Notes: generated from the letters alone by a model not told the origin. A stretch of 64,000 bases of DNA from Manganibacter manganicus (GCF_002075885.1 NZ_MDET01000034.1:1-64000); one strand, 5' to 3'. Positions 34,700-44,187 are shown, counted from the first letter of the stretch. Numbers and translations: made by a program.

Positions 34700-35677
34700 T
34701 CAAGCCTCCCTGCGGCTGATCAGGACACGGGCTGCCAGTACGATGATGAGGATGGCGCCATTGGCGGCCACTTGCCAATCGGGCGGAACGCGCATGAAGG
34801 TCAGAAGCGGCGAGGCGGCGAGTGCCAGTGTAAGCGCGCCGATCACCGCGCCGACCGGCGAGACGCGCCCGCCCATGAATTCGCCGCCGCCGAGGATGAC
34901 GCCGGCAATCGCCAGGAGCGTGTAGCCATTGCCGATATTGGCATCGGCGGATGTCGTAATGCCGATGAGAGTCATGCCGGAAAGCACACCGAACACGCCG
35001 GCCATTCCAAAAAGCACCATCTTGGTCCGAAGCAGCGACCAGCCTGCGCGGCCAATGGCTGCCGGGTTGCCGCCCGACCCCCGCAGCACTGCTCCGTAAG
35101 ATGTCCGCATCAACCCGAAATGGACGACTGCGGCGATGAGCAGGGCGGCTATGATCGGAAAGGGTACGAAGGGTGGCTTGAAACCGGTAATGGCCATCAG
35201 CCAGTCCGGCGCCTTGCCTCCGGGTTTGGGAAGGACGAGGATGGCGAGACCCTGCCAGACGAAACTCATGCCGAGCGTCACCACGATGGAAGGCAGATTG
35301 CGCAGGTAAATGAGTGCGCCGAGTAATGCATAGACAGCAATGGAGCCGAGCAGGACAGCGATGCCGAGCAAAGGCGCGTCACGCAGCCAGGTTGCGGTGA
35401 CGCAGCCGACAAAGCCGACGAATGTGCCGATGGAAAGGTCGAGTTCATTGCCTGTGATGACGAACATTTGTGCGATGGTCGCCAGCGCGATCGGGATCGC
35501 CAGGTTGAGCATCAGGCTGAAGCCGAAATAGCTGATGGCGCGTGGATTGAGCCAGGCGATCGCGAGAAGGACGAGCGCCAGCGAAAGCGCCGGAAGGAGC
35601 ACGCGTAGGAGCCGCGTCCGGCGCGCCGTCTCGCGAGCCGAGTAATTCGCCGCATTGGCAGGCGGGAGCGCCGGCAT
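34700..35677 (-). CDS. Sugar ABC transporter permease (second system, subunit 1)
   Basis: Inner-membrane permease of 325 residues. Family marks are ITGNELDLSIGTFVGFVGCV in the first half, LRGSGGNPAAIGRAGWSLLR as the ATPase-contact loop and GVILGGGEFMGGRVSPVGAV near the end. Its ATG lies one base after the ATPase stop codon, and its end is 3 bp before the second permease, so the three genes are tightly coupled. The substrate is not evident. Confidence 0.9.
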   Translation of the reverse strand: MPALPPANAANYSARETARRTRLLRVLLPALSLALVLLAIAWLNPRAISYFGFSLMLNLAIPIALATIAQMFVITGNELDLSIGTFVGFVGCVTATWLRDAPLLGIAVLLGSIAVYALLGALIYLRNLPSIVVTLGMSFVWQGLAILVLPKPGGKAPDWLMAITGFKPPFVPFPIIAALLIAAVVHFGLMRTSYGAVLRGSGGNPAAIGRAGWSLLRTKMVLFGMAGVFGVLSGMTLIGITTSADANIGNGYTLLAIAGVILGGGEFMGGRVSPVGAVIGALTLALAASPLLTFMRVPPDWQVAANGAILIIVLAARVLISRREA

Positions 35678-35678
35678 A

Positions 35679-37148
35679 TCAGACCGCCTCGTCGAAGGAG
35701 GACTGGATCACCTTTTCCTCGGTGAGTTCGTCCCGGCTGAGATTGGCGACGATGCGGCCGCCGTGGAAAACGTAGACGTGGTCGCAGTTGTCGAGTTCTT
35801 CCGTCTCGGTCGTGTACCAGAGGAAGGTGCGGCCGCTATCTGCTTCCTCGCGGATGAGGTCGTAGACGTCGAGCTTGGTGCCGATGTCAACGCCGCGCAT
35901 CGGGTCATCCATGAGAATGATCCTGGCGTCCGAGCCAAGTGCTCGCGCAAACAGCGCCTTCTGCTGGTTCCCGCCAGAAAGCGACAGAATATTGTTGTTC
36001 ATGTCCGGCGTGCGGATCTTGATCCTCTCCTGCCAGCGGGAGGCAAGCTCCGCTTCCCGCCGCGACGAGATAAGCATGCCACGCACCATCCGTTCGATCG
36101 AACGGATACCGATATTCCGGGCGATCGACCATTGTGGGAAGATGCCATCGGACTGACGGTCGCCGGCGACGAGCGCAAGCGGTGCCGTCACCTCGATGCC
36201 GGACCGGCTGCCGCCGGCCGCTTCGAATATTGCCAGCAAGAGGTCCGTTTGTCCGTTTCCGGCGAGGCCGGCGAGGCCGATGATTTCGCCGGAACGGGCG
36301 ACGAGTTGCATGTCGTCTCGCTGGCGCGCTGGCCGTGCCTTGACGCAAATCGGACCGATTTCCCTTGTTCCTTTCGCCGCTTCGGCGGCGACTTTTTCCC
36401 GCGCCGCTGCACCGCCCATCGAGGTGACCAGCTTGTCCCGGTCGAACACGGCGGCACGATCCGCCGCGACGACCTTGCCGTCGCGCATGACGACAATGCG
36501 GTCGGCATTGCCGAGCACTTCGCCGAGGAGGTGCGAGATCAGGATGCAACTCTTGCCGCTGCCAACGAAGCGGCGCACGAAATCGAGCAGTTGCCCGGCC
36601 GTATGCGAGTCCAGCGATGAGGTCGGTTCGTCCAGAATGACGAGGTCCAGTGGCGCGTCGGTCACTGTGAATGCGCGTGCGACCTCCACCATCTGACGTC
36701 GGCCGATCGACAGGTCGCCGACGATATCGGAGGGATCGATGCTATGGCCGGGGAAAATCTCGTCGAGCTTCTGTGCGATAAGTGCTGCGGCCTTGCGCTG
36801 CCAGCCGATGCCTTTGAGCGACGGGTGATTAATGCGCGTGTTTTCCGCCACGCTGAGATTCGGGCAAAGCGACAATTCCTGGAACACGCAGCGTATGCCG
36901 AGTGCCAGCGCGCGGCTGACCGAGTATCTGTCTTCCACCGATCCGCTTATCGAAATCGTGCCCGCACCGGTAGCCAGCGTTCCGGTGAGGATATTCATCA
37001 GCGTGGATTTGCCTGCGCCGTTATGGCCGACAAGGCCCACGCACTCGCCGGCGAAGATATTGAGATCAACCCCGTCGAGCGCCCGGACGGCGCCGAAATG
37101 CTTTTCGACGCCCTCCAGCTTCACCAATATCGTGCGCGCGTCAACCAT
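35679..37148 (-). CDS. Sugar ABC transporter ATPase, two domains (RbsA/MglA type)
   Basis: Cytoplasmic double ATPase of 489 residues. The first domain has Walker A GHNGAGKST, signature LSIGRRQMVEVA (degenerate) and Walker B LVILDEPTSSLD. The second domain has the usual degenerate Walker A (GLAGNGQTD), signature LSGGNQQKALFARAL and Walker B IILMDDPMRGVDIG. The length and arrangement are standard for ribose/galactose systems. It follows the binding-protein gene after 48 bp and precedes two permeases. Confidence 0.93.
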   Translation of the reverse strand: MVDARTILVKLEGVEKHFGAVRALDGVDLNIFAGECVGLVGHNGAGKSTLMNILTGTLATGAGTISISGSVEDRYSVSRALALGIRCVFQELSLCPNLSVAENTRINHPSLKGIGWQRKAAALIAQKLDEIFPGHSIDPSDIVGDLSIGRRQMVEVARAFTVTDAPLDLVILDEPTSSLDSHTAGQLLDFVRRFVGSGKSCILISHLLGEVLGNADRIVVMRDGKVVAADRAAVFDRDKLVTSMGGAAAREKVAAEAAKGTREIGPICVKARPARQRDDMQLVARSGEIIGLAGLAGNGQTDLLLAIFEAAGGSRSGIEVTAPLALVAGDRQSDGIFPQWSIARNIGIRSIERMVRGMLISSRREAELASRWQERIKIRTPDMNNNILSLSGGNQQKALFARALGSDARIILMDDPMRGVDIGTKLDVYDLIREEADSGRTFLWYTTETEELDNCDHVYVFHGGRIVANLSRDELTEEKVIQSSFDEAV

Positions 37149-37196
37149 CGCTCACGATAGCCGACAGATCAAGCCGCCCACAAAGAGTGCGGCCCC

Positions 37197-38213
37197 TCAC
37201 TTCATGTTGTCCTTGATGGCCGTCAGCGCATCTTCCTGGGTATACTCGTGGGAAGCGACGCCGCCCTTCGGGATATCGGGCAGGGCAGCTTCGAAATTGT
37301 CCTGGTCGAAGGACAGATACGGCACGATCAGATCATGCGGAATGTCATCGTGGCCGTCGAGCGCGAGTTGTGCGACCCAGAAGGCGAGCGTTGAGACGCC
37401 GGGAGCGATCGAGGCCGACCAGGTCACATACCCATCCTTATCCTTCTGCTCCTTCCACCACTGTAACTCGTCCTGGCGGTTGCCCATGATGATGGTCGGG
37501 CGGGGCTTGCCTGCAGCGGCGAATGCCTGCGCCGCGCCGTAGCCGTCGCCGCCCTGGTCAACAACCCCGACAATCTCGGGAAGTGAGGGGAGGATGGTTG
37601 CGACGGCCTTCTGCGCCGTCGTCTGGTCCCAGTCGCCGGTCACCGAGCCAACGATCTTGAATTGCGGATGCGCCTTCACGCCTTCCTCGATGCCCTTGTG
37701 GATCGCGTCGTCGATCGAAGTGCCGGCCAGGCCGCGGATCTCGAGTAGATTGCCGCCTTCAGGCAGGAGTTTGGCCATGCGTTCGACTTCTTCCTTGCCC
37801 ATCTTCTCGTAGTCGACAACGACACGATAGGCGCAGGGTTCCGTGACGATGCCGTCGAAGGAGACGACGACGATGCCGGCATCGCATGCCTGCTTGATGG
37901 CGCCGTTCAGTGCGTCCGGGGAGGCGGCGTTGATGACGATTGCGTCATAACCCTGCAGGATGAGGTTCTGGACCTGCGCGGCCTGAGTGGGCACTTCCTT
38001 GTCCGCCGTCGTGAAGACGTCCGCAGCGGCCACGATCCCGTCCGCGACAGCTTTGTTGGCCACCTTTTCGTAGCTTTTCAGCATCGACTGCCGCCAGGAA
38101 TTGCCGGCATAATTGTTGGAGAAGGCGATCTTTTTGTCGCTTGTGTCGGCGAATGCGGTTCCTGACGCAAGCAGGACTGCAAGCGCACTCAAGGCCAATA
38201 TTTTTTTCTTCAT
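37197..38213 (-). CDS. Sugar ABC transporter substrate-binding protein (second system)
   Basis: Periplasmic binding protein of 338 residues with a clear Sec signal (MKKKILALSALAVLLASG, cleavage near AFA/DTSDK). The PBP-I fold shows KIAFSNNYAGNSWRQSMLKS at the start and VVDQGGDGYGAAQAFAAAGK in the second lobe. It is rich in Trp near the hinge (RQDELQWWKEQ), perhaps for stacking a sugar. Start codon follows GGGAGGTAACGG. It lies 118 bp after the SMP-30 gene, with a hairpin in the gap, and leads ATPase and permease genes. Confidence 0.92.
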   Translation of the reverse strand: MKKKILALSALAVLLASGTAFADTSDKKIAFSNNYAGNSWRQSMLKSYEKVANKAVADGIVAAADVFTTADKEVPTQAAQVQNLILQGYDAIVINAASPDALNGAIKQACDAGIVVVSFDGIVTEPCAYRVVVDYEKMGKEEVERMAKLLPEGGNLLEIRGLAGTSIDDAIHKGIEEGVKAHPQFKIVGSVTGDWDQTTAQKAVATILPSLPEIVGVVDQGGDGYGAAQAFAAAGKPRPTIIMGNRQDELQWWKEQKDKDGYVTWSASIAPGVSTLAFWVAQLALDGHDDIPHDLIVPYLSFDQDNFEAALPDIPKGGVASHEYTQEDALTAIKDNMK

Positions 38214-38290
38214 TTCCGTTACCTCCCGTTGGTCGTTGCGGCCGCCTTCAGCCGTAGGCGTACCGTTTCCCCGTGCCTGCGCACCCTGTT

Positions 38291-38311
38291 CCGTCGCTGA
38301 ACCAGCGACGG
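38291..38311 (-). other. Intercistronic hairpin before the binding-protein gene
   Basis: CCGTCGCTG at 38291-38299 pairs perfectly with CAGCGACGG at 38303-38311 around AAC. A second, overlapping hairpin is possible (GAACC 38299-38303 with GGTTC 38310-38314), and the two exclude each other. No T-run follows. It lies between the SMP-30 and binding-protein genes. Confidence 0.5.
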
Positions 38312-38331
38312 TTCCAAACCGGACCTCCGGC

Positions 38332-39225
38332 TCAGAACAGTCTCAACCCCGGCACGCGCACGCGTTGCCGGTATAGAGATGTCGACGCGGTGATATAAAG
38401 GCTTCGCAGATCGTCATCCCCAAAAGTGAAATTGGCGGCCTGTTCGGGCGTCGATATTATACCCAGGAAATCCGCCGACGGATTGAAGACGTGGATGCCG
38501 CCGGGACCACAGCAATAGAGATTGCCGCGGCTGTCGATCTTCATACCGTCGGGCGCCCCCGGCTCTTTTCCTTTCGTTTCCGCCCAGACGGCGCCGCCAG
38601 TGAGCTTGCCGCCGGGCGCAACGTTGAAAACGCGTATATGCTGGCGTTCCGTGTCGTTGATGAAGAGTCGCGAGGCGTCGAGCGAGAAGCAAAGGCCGTT
38701 CGGCTGGGCGAAATCGTCCACCAGAAGCACCAGACCGCCGCCGTCCACTTCCATCTTATAGACGCCCTGGAAGGCGAGGTCCTGCTCGCGCGGAACGCCG
38801 TAGAATTCCATTCGTCCATAGGTCGGGTCGGTAAAATAGATTGAACCGTTGGCAGCGACGACGATGTCGTTGGGGCTATTCAGTTCCTTGCCGTCATGAT
38901 GGGTGGCAAGTACGGCGATACTACCGTCGGCCTCTGTCCGCGTTACCCGGCTCGTCGCGTGTTCACAGGTCAGGAGCCGGCCCCGGCGATCAAGCGTGTT
39001 GCCGTTTGCCTTGTTGCTCGGTTCGCGAAAAATCTCGATTTTGCCGTCCGGTCCGCGCCGGTGCATGCGGTTTCCTGCCATGTCGCTGAAGATCAGCCAC
39101 TTCTCGTATGGATGCCAGATCGGCCCCTCTATAAAACTGAATCCCGAGGCGAGCGTCTCCAGCGCCAATTCACCGACGACATCGCCAAAATCCGCATCGC
39201 GATACTTTTGCGCCATGGCATTCAA
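38332..39225 (-). CDS. SMP-30/gluconolactonase-family protein
   Basis: Six-bladed beta-propeller hydrolase of 297 residues, probably opening a sugar lactone. Family marks are the metal Glu in FSFIEGPIWHPYEKWLIFSD, the Asn/Asp site in ELNSPNDIVVAANGSIYFTD and the second metal Asp in GAPDGMKIDSRGNLYCCG. The start overlaps the tautomerase stop as ATGA, which favours the first ATG (39225). The enzyme lies in one operon with the sugar ABC transporter, so the pathway may oxidise an imported sugar to a lactone which is opened here. No dehydrogenase is in this operon. Confidence 0.88.
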   Translation of the reverse strand: MNAMAQKYRDADFGDVVGELALETLASGFSFIEGPIWHPYEKWLIFSDMAGNRMHRRGPDGKIEIFREPSNKANGNTLDRRGRLLTCEHATSRVTRTEADGSIAVLATHHDGKELNSPNDIVVAANGSIYFTDPTYGRMEFYGVPREQDLAFQGVYKMEVDGGGLVLLVDDFAQPNGLCFSLDASRLFINDTERQHIRVFNVAPGGKLTGGAVWAETKGKEPGAPDGMKIDSRGNLYCCGPGGIHVFNPSADFLGIISTPEQAANFTFGDDDLRSLYITASTSLYRQRVRVPGLRLF

Positions 39226-39413
39226 CTCGCCGGCTTCTCGACAGTCGTCCCGCCGACATACCAGTCGGGCGCAGTCACATCCTCAAAGACAACCCATACG
39301 GCTTCCTTGGGAAGCTCGGCGACTTCGCTGACGGCTTCGGTGACGCGCCGGGCGATCTCATCCTTGCGCTGTTGCGAATGGCCCTTCAATATCCGTATAT
39401 TGACGAACGGCAT
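39222..39413 (-). CDS. 4-oxalocrotonate tautomerase-family protein
   Basis: A 63-residue tautomerase. Members need Pro directly after the removed Met. The frame opens with MPMPFVNIRI; the second ATG (39413) gives Pro-1 followed by FVNIRILKGHS, aligning with the classical PIAQIHILEGRS, and it has GGGAG seven bases upstream. The first ATG (39419) is too close to that site. The Arg pair of the family is partly visible (QQRKDEIARRV). It overlaps the SMP-30 gene by 4 bp. A keto-enol tautomerase with a lactonase suggests breakdown of a sugar acid or aromatic lactone via keto acids. Confidence 0.85.
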   Translation of the reverse strand: MPFVNIRILKGHSQQRKDEIARRVTEAVSEVAELPKEAVWVVFEDVTAPDWYVGGTTVEKPAS

Positions 39414-39533
39414 CGGCATTCTCCCGGATTTTTATTCTTGTTGATCCCGGAAGCTAAACGCGCGCAGCGCGACTCGATAGGGGTATAAGCGCATTGCCGA
39501 CTGTGCTTTCGCACACTTCCTTGGCATGGCCGG

Positions 39534-40280
39534 TCAGTCGTCATCGGAGCGATGCCCATCGTTCCCGATCCAGGCTCCGAGGCGTTGCTGCTCTCGCCTG
39601 AGTGCGTCGACATTGATGAGGCCGCGCGCCAGCGCCAAATAGATGGCGCGGGTGCGCGAGTTGAAGAGGGATGCGACATCCGCTCCGTCTTCGCACGCTG
39701 CGATGCCGAGTTTCTCGTAGAGATGGCGTATGCGAGCCTGCGCGCCTCGCGTCGAGAGACCACGACGCATTGCGATGGCCTTGTCGGTCAGGCCCAGCGC
39801 GACGTCGATAAGACTTTCGTACTCGCCGTCGGTTATGCCTTCGAGCCGGTTCTGCACCCGGTTCTGGATGCCTCGCACCTCGCGGTCGATGATGCAGTGA
39901 CCTTCGCCGAAGACACCGCGCAGGGCAGAGCGCATGCCTTCCTCGGTGGCGGATTTGAGGACATAGCCGTAGACCGAACCGGGCGGCACGATCCGCGCCA
40001 CGCCGCGAACATAGGATTCGTCGGCGAAATTGGACCAGAACAGAATGTGGGTCTCGGCGTGCTGTCCCCATATAGAACGGGCTACGTCAATTCCCGTCGC
40101 CTTCGGAAGTTGCAGATCGAGCACGACAAAAGGCGGCTGCCGCCGGCCAGCGACCTCGATCGCCTCCTCGCCGTCGCCAGCCTCGATCACCTCTACCTCG
40201 CCCGGCCAGATGCGCTCGATCGTTGAGCGCGCGAAGGCGCGATGCAGCCCGTCGTCCTCGGCGATCATGACCAGCATCAA
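39534..40280 (-). CDS. Response regulator, receiver plus LuxR-like HTH
   Basis: A 248-residue response regulator. The receiver domain has acidic residues in MIAEDDGLHR, phospho-Asp in PFVVLDLQLPKATG and Lys in YGYVLKSATEEG. The C-terminal half is an atypical LuxR-like helix-turn-helix (LIDVALGLTDKAIAMRRGLS; QARIRHLYEKLG) and is followed by an extra Arg-rich tail. It starts 2 bp from the end of the kinase gene, so both are co-transcribed. It probably controls the adjacent sugar operon that lies 120 bp downstream on the same strand; this is inferred. Confidence 0.87.
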   Translation of the reverse strand: MMLVMIAEDDGLHRAFARSTIERIWPGEVEVIEAGDGEEAIEVAGRRQPPFVVLDLQLPKATGIDVARSIWGQHAETHILFWSNFADESYVRGVARIVPPGSVYGYVLKSATEEGMRSALRGVFGEGHCIIDREVRGIQNRVQNRLEGITDGEYESLIDVALGLTDKAIAMRRGLSTRGAQARIRHLYEKLGIAACEDGADVASLFNSRTRAIYLALARGLINVDALRREQQRLGAWIGNDGHRSDDD

Positions 40281-40282
40281 GC

Positions 40283-41536
40283 CTACTCCATCACATCGGC
40301 TTCGAGAAGTATCGGCGCCGCGGCGCCTTCGAGCGCTGCCTCCACGCAGACACGGGTGCCGCGCTCTTTTCCGGGCTCGACCTTAAGGTCCGCACCGATC
40401 AGTGCGGCGCGCGTATGCATATGACCAATCCCACCGCCTTCTTCCGCCTCCGTCGCCTGGTAGCCGACACCGTCGTCGGTGATACTAATCGTGAGTGTCG
40501 GGCCGGTGGCCAGCAGCGATACGTCGATCCGCTTGGGCGCGGCGTGCCGCACCGCGTTGTTGATTGCCTCCTGCACGATCCGGTAGAGGGCGGTGCGGAT
40601 GCGCTCCGGCAGCATGTCAGCGGCTCCCTCACTCTGATCCTTGATATGGACGGCGATCGGCGGTGTCGCGCGGCTGACGCTACGGTTCAGATGGGCTTCG
40701 ATGGCGTCGCGCAAGCCGAAAAGCTCGAGCACGCCCGGCCGCATGTCGTCTACGATGTGACGCAGTTCGGTTAGACAATTGACGATCTCCCGTTCGAGGT
40801 CCGCGAGTTGGGCGGCGCGCGCCACCCCTTGATGGTGTAGCGCGGAAATCTGCCGAACGATGCGTGACAGGTCGGCGAGCGTCTGATCGTGCAGATCCAT
40901 AGCGATGCGTCGCCGTTCGCATTCCATGCCTTCGGTCAGCCGCGCCGCACCGACGCGCAGAAGCTCCTTGCGGTTACGCGCCTCGTTTTCCGCAAGCATT
41001 GCGCGGCGTGCCTGCTCGCTCTGGATAAGGGCATAGATGTAGGGTGCGACGAAGTCGGCGCAGTGTTGGGCGGCTTCCACGTCATCGGCGCTGTAGCAAT
41101 CGGGCGTGTGCCTGCTGATGTTGAGCGCGCCGACGATTTCGCCGCGTGCCTTCAATGGCACAATGATGCGGCTGCGCAGGCCAGCCGAATAGATGGGCTC
41201 GTCAATGGCGCCGTCGAAATGGAAACGCGGGTCTTCCAGGGCATCCGCCGTTAGCAGATAGGCCGCCTCTCCACGCAGGACGGAACGGACAGGGCTGACA
41301 TTGATCGACAGCGGAGCCTTCGCGAGCGCACCCCAGCTTGTATGGACGCCGGCCTCGTAGCAAACATGCTGCTGCCCATCGTGCAACAGGATAGCGACAT
41401 CCATATGGTCATGCGGGATGATTGTCCCGATTTCGATGGCGGTTGCCCTGAATGCTTCCCCAGGATCAATATGGCCCGAAAGTGCATGCGATATGGCCAG
41501 CAAACGTTCGACGAGAGTGGTGGCCATTTTCGCCAT
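40283..41536 (-). CDS. GAF-domain sensor histidine kinase (HisKA_3 type)
   Basis: A soluble kinase of 417 residues without membrane helices. A GAF domain fills about residues 20-175 (PVRSVLRGEAAYLLTADALE; LRSRIIVPLKARGEIVGALN). The dimerisation domain has the phospho-His in RIAMDLHDQTLADLSRIV. The ATPase domain shows the N-box RIVQEAINNAVRHA, ISITDDGVGYQ and GGGIGHMHTRA, as in NarX/DegS-type kinases. ATG 41536 follows GGAGGAG. The GAF domain should bind a small intracellular ligand, possibly a metabolite of the neighbouring sugar pathway. Confidence 0.92.
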   Translation of the reverse strand: MAKMATTLVERLLAISHALSGHIDPGEAFRATAIEIGTIIPHDHMDVAILLHDGQQHVCYEAGVHTSWGALAKAPLSINVSPVRSVLRGEAAYLLTADALEDPRFHFDGAIDEPIYSAGLRSRIIVPLKARGEIVGALNISRHTPDCYSADDVEAAQHCADFVAPYIYALIQSEQARRAMLAENEARNRKELLRVGAARLTEGMECERRRIAMDLHDQTLADLSRIVRQISALHHQGVARAAQLADLEREIVNCLTELRHIVDDMRPGVLELFGLRDAIEAHLNRSVSRATPPIAVHIKDQSEGAADMLPERIRTALYRIVQEAINNAVRHAAPKRIDVSLLATGPTLTISITDDGVGYQATEAEEGGGIGHMHTRAALIGADLKVEPGKERGTRVCVEAALEGAAAPILLEADVME

Positions 41537-41788
41537 GGCATGAAGCTCCTCCAGCAGTTGGTCCGTTTAACGTTGGATCCGCCAGCAATAGAGTGGCCAT
41601 CGCTCTGCCAGTGTGTCAACGACGTGGCCACATGAAAGGCATCTGTGCTGGATACAACAATGCGGCATTCATTTGTGCGGCATGAGCGGAAGAATTTCGT
41701 GCCATTGCAGTCGCCGGTGAGGCTTGATGCGCGGCCGGTTGTCTGCTGGCCAGGTGATCGAGCCGGACTTGTCCATGTCAGAGGCAAG

Positions 41789-42757
41789 CTATTTCGATTT
41801 CAATACTCGTTGAAGTCTACGCTTCCATTCGTAGTACAGTGGATGGAAGCGCGGCATGGGCGGCATCAGGTCCTCGTTGACAACAAATGCGCCGTCATGC
41901 GCATCGAATTCAAGCTGCGCGGCGTCGATGACGCGGCTCCGCCAATCGGAATATGAAGACTGATCGGGCGCCTGGAATTGATTTGCCTGGAATTCGGCCG
42001 TGCCCCATCGATGCCCGCGTCGCCGCGCCCTTATCGCGGCCGGGCTGAACATTTCGCTCCAGTTCTTGACGGCCTCCGGCCAAAACTCTCCGCCATTCAC
42101 GGCGTTGGCGGCACGCGTCTTCAGGCGGAGTTCTATCTGTGACGGCGAGCGGTACGAAAAATGACGGCACAAGATACGCCGCTGGTGTGACCTTGCTCTG
42201 TAAAGCAACTGTTCAGGCCACCCAGGCCAGAAGTGCTCACCCTCGCCGCGCCATGGTTCCATATGTTCATGACGAACGAACCTTGGTTCACTCCAATGAC
42301 TGAAATAATGCCTGCACTTATCGGTAATTGGGACCTCGTCAGCAAATTGGCTCGGATCGATCTCGTAGCGTCGCGCCTCTTCCGTACTGAAATAGAAGGA
42401 TAGCGATGCATACCAGACATAGCCGTCTCTTCTGGGTACCGCCGCGAGAAATTCGCGTGGATCTTCGACATAGAACTCGTCAGGATCAACCCGCGCCCAC
42501 CAATCGCCGGGAAGGGCGTTTCCTTTGAATTCCCGATAAATGTAACATCTCAACGCGTCTGTGAACGCCAAGGGGTCTTGTTTCCATGCGACGATGCCGG
42601 GATCATTTTTGGACATCTCACACACGATCTCCCAAGTCCCGTCAGTGCTCCCATTATCCAAGACATAGATATGGTCGCACCATTGCCGGGCTGCCGTGAG
42701 ACCTTGCTTCACAATGTCCGCCTCGTTCTTAACAAGACAAAGGCCATGAATTCGCAC
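41789..42757 (-). CDS. Glycosyltransferase family 2 protein
   Basis: A 322-residue GT-A-fold glycosyltransferase without membrane helices. The N-terminus is RIHGLCLVKNEADIVKQGL, with the nucleotide-sugar motif YVLDNGSTDGTWEIV and the metal motif WWARVDPDEFYVEDP. The C-terminal half is rich in Trp, His and Arg. It starts 20 bp after the ligase/polymerase-like gene and probably builds a surface polysaccharide with it. The acceptor is unknown. Base use is visibly more AT-rich than in flanking genes. Confidence 0.87.
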   Translation of the reverse strand: MRIHGLCLVKNEADIVKQGLTAARQWCDHIYVLDNGSTDGTWEIVCEMSKNDPGIVAWKQDPLAFTDALRCYIYREFKGNALPGDWWARVDPDEFYVEDPREFLAAVPRRDGYVWYASLSFYFSTEEARRYEIDPSQFADEVPITDKCRHYFSHWSEPRFVRHEHMEPWRGEGEHFWPGWPEQLLYRARSHQRRILCRHFSYRSPSQIELRLKTRAANAVNGGEFWPEAVKNWSEMFSPAAIRARRRGHRWGTAEFQANQFQAPDQSSYSDWRSRVIDAAQLEFDAHDGAFVVNEDLMPPMPRFHPLYYEWKRRLQRVLKSK

Positions 42758-42777
42758 GTGTCACCTCATCGTCTTAT

Positions 42778-44187
42778 CTATTTGGCTCCAATCTGCTGCC
42801 GCCAGGCCTGATCCGACCTATTGTCTTGCCCGCTCGACATTGCCGCGGCCCTTTCGGCTGCGCGAACCCTGCTGTGAACTGAACCAACCCGCTTCAAGGA
42901 AGCTGGGCTATGCAGTGAAAAGGAAATGATGGCAGTGGCAAACAGGATGAAGATGGCGTCGTTTTGAACCAAAAAAATGCTTTCGGTCAGGTTCATCACC
43001 AAAATCATGACCATGAAGACGTTCAACCATAACCAACCGGCTTCCGGAACGCGGCATTGCAGCGACGCACCCTGACGTAACGCGCGTGCAATGATCATAG
43101 CGAACAAGGCCATCCCGCCTAATCCGAAGCTTAAGAGCGTGTCGCGAAATCCGTTATGTGAGTGGGGAGCCATCCATTGAATCCGAGACCAGATCGCCCA
43201 CGCGTCGGGATTGGCTTCTGTCCAGAACACTTGGTATCCATAGCCCAACATAAGGCGGCGTCCGATAGATGCGTCGACGAGTTCCCAAAGCGGCACGCGT
43301 CCGGTCAAAGTGGCATCCTTGCCCAACGTCAAAAGCACTGGCACCAGAAATTCGTGCAAGAGGATCAGCAGAACGACGGTCGCTTGGATGAAGACCAACA
43401 TGAACACCGCACGGGCGAGGCCGTGCATCTTTGGTAAGCTGGAGTAAAACCAGATCAGGAAGCAGGCGCACGATGTTGCGATGATCGAAGTCATCGACAT
43501 GGACCAGGCCAAGCAGGTAAGACTTGCGGCTAACAGGATACCTGCGGCCCGGCGCATACCAAACGAGCCATCCATCAAGATGATGAATGTGGCCGCTGCC
43601 AGTATGGACGAATACCATCCTAAGATGTTCTTGGTGACAAATGCGCCCTGCAGCATACCTTCTTGATCGATGGCAAGCGTAGGTGAGACACCAAGCAAGG
43701 CCAGGCTGAGCAAGATGCATAATCCGACCGTGGCTGTCACGAGAACGAGCAGTTGGCGGGGCGTAAAGCAGATCGCCAACATGTAGGATGAAAGGACGCT
43801 AAATAATAATCCTGTCGCGCGTCTCAATGTTACCGAAGGGCTGATCGACCAGAAAACGGAGACGAACGCCATGGCGATCAGCAGATTAAAAAGCGGGTTC
43901 CGGACAAGCGCAGTGATGAACTGCCGCACGTGACGCGAGAGGATCAAAAGTGTGAATGCGTAGGCGGGCAGCAACAGAAGCCGCAATTTCGCCTTGGCCG
44001 CCTCGTCGAGCGCTGCGTCCGAGCCGATCAGCATAAGCGGGAAAAAAGCCCCCGTATTCAAGAACAGACATGCGCCGGCGCCCCAGCATTCCACAGTCCG
44101 CCATGACATAACCAGACCGGTCGCCGACTTTCTCCTTCTGCTTCTTCCAAATTCGCGTCCTGCTTTTGCTGAAAGATCAGCCGACAT
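42778..44187 (-). CDS. O-antigen ligase/polysaccharide polymerase-like membrane protein
   Basis: A 469-residue inner-membrane protein with about ten to twelve hydrophobic segments. It resembles the Wzy/WaaL/ExoQ group: a long periplasmic loop carries LTGRVPLWELVDASIGRR and later WMAPHSHNGFRDTLLSFG, as in that family. Start is uncertain: ATG 44187 has GGAG 11 bases upstream, while ATG 44214 has none. It precedes a glycosyltransferase gene on the same strand. The gene is AT-richer than its neighbours (runs such as CTAAATAATAATCC), suggesting transfer. It may polymerise or ligate a surface polysaccharide. Confidence 0.82.
   Translation of the reverse strand: MSADLSAKAGREFGRSRRRKSATGLVMSWRTVECWGAGACLFLNTGAFFPLMLIGSDAALDEAAKAKLRLLLLPAYAFTLLILSRHVRQFITALVRNPLFNLLIAMAFVSVFWSISPSVTLRRATGLLFSVLSSYMLAICFTPRQLLVLVTATVGLCILLSLALLGVSPTLAIDQEGMLQGAFVTKNILGWYSSILAAATFIILMDGSFGMRRAAGILLAASLTCLAWSMSMTSIIATSCACFLIWFYSSLPKMHGLARAVFMLVFIQATVVLLILLHEFLVPVLLTLGKDATLTGRVPLWELVDASIGRRLMLGYGYQVFWTEANPDAWAIWSRIQWMAPHSHNGFRDTLLSFGLGGMALFAMIIARALRQGASLQCRVPEAGWLWLNVFMVMILVMNLTESIFLVQNDAIFILFATAIISFSLHSPASLKRVGSVHSRVRAAERAAAMSSGQDNRSDQAWRQQIGAK

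Noticed and set aside
34073..35326. 417-residue open frame on the plus strand
   Set aside because: Antisense to two permease genes; His- and Asp-rich low-complexity translation typical of shadow frames.
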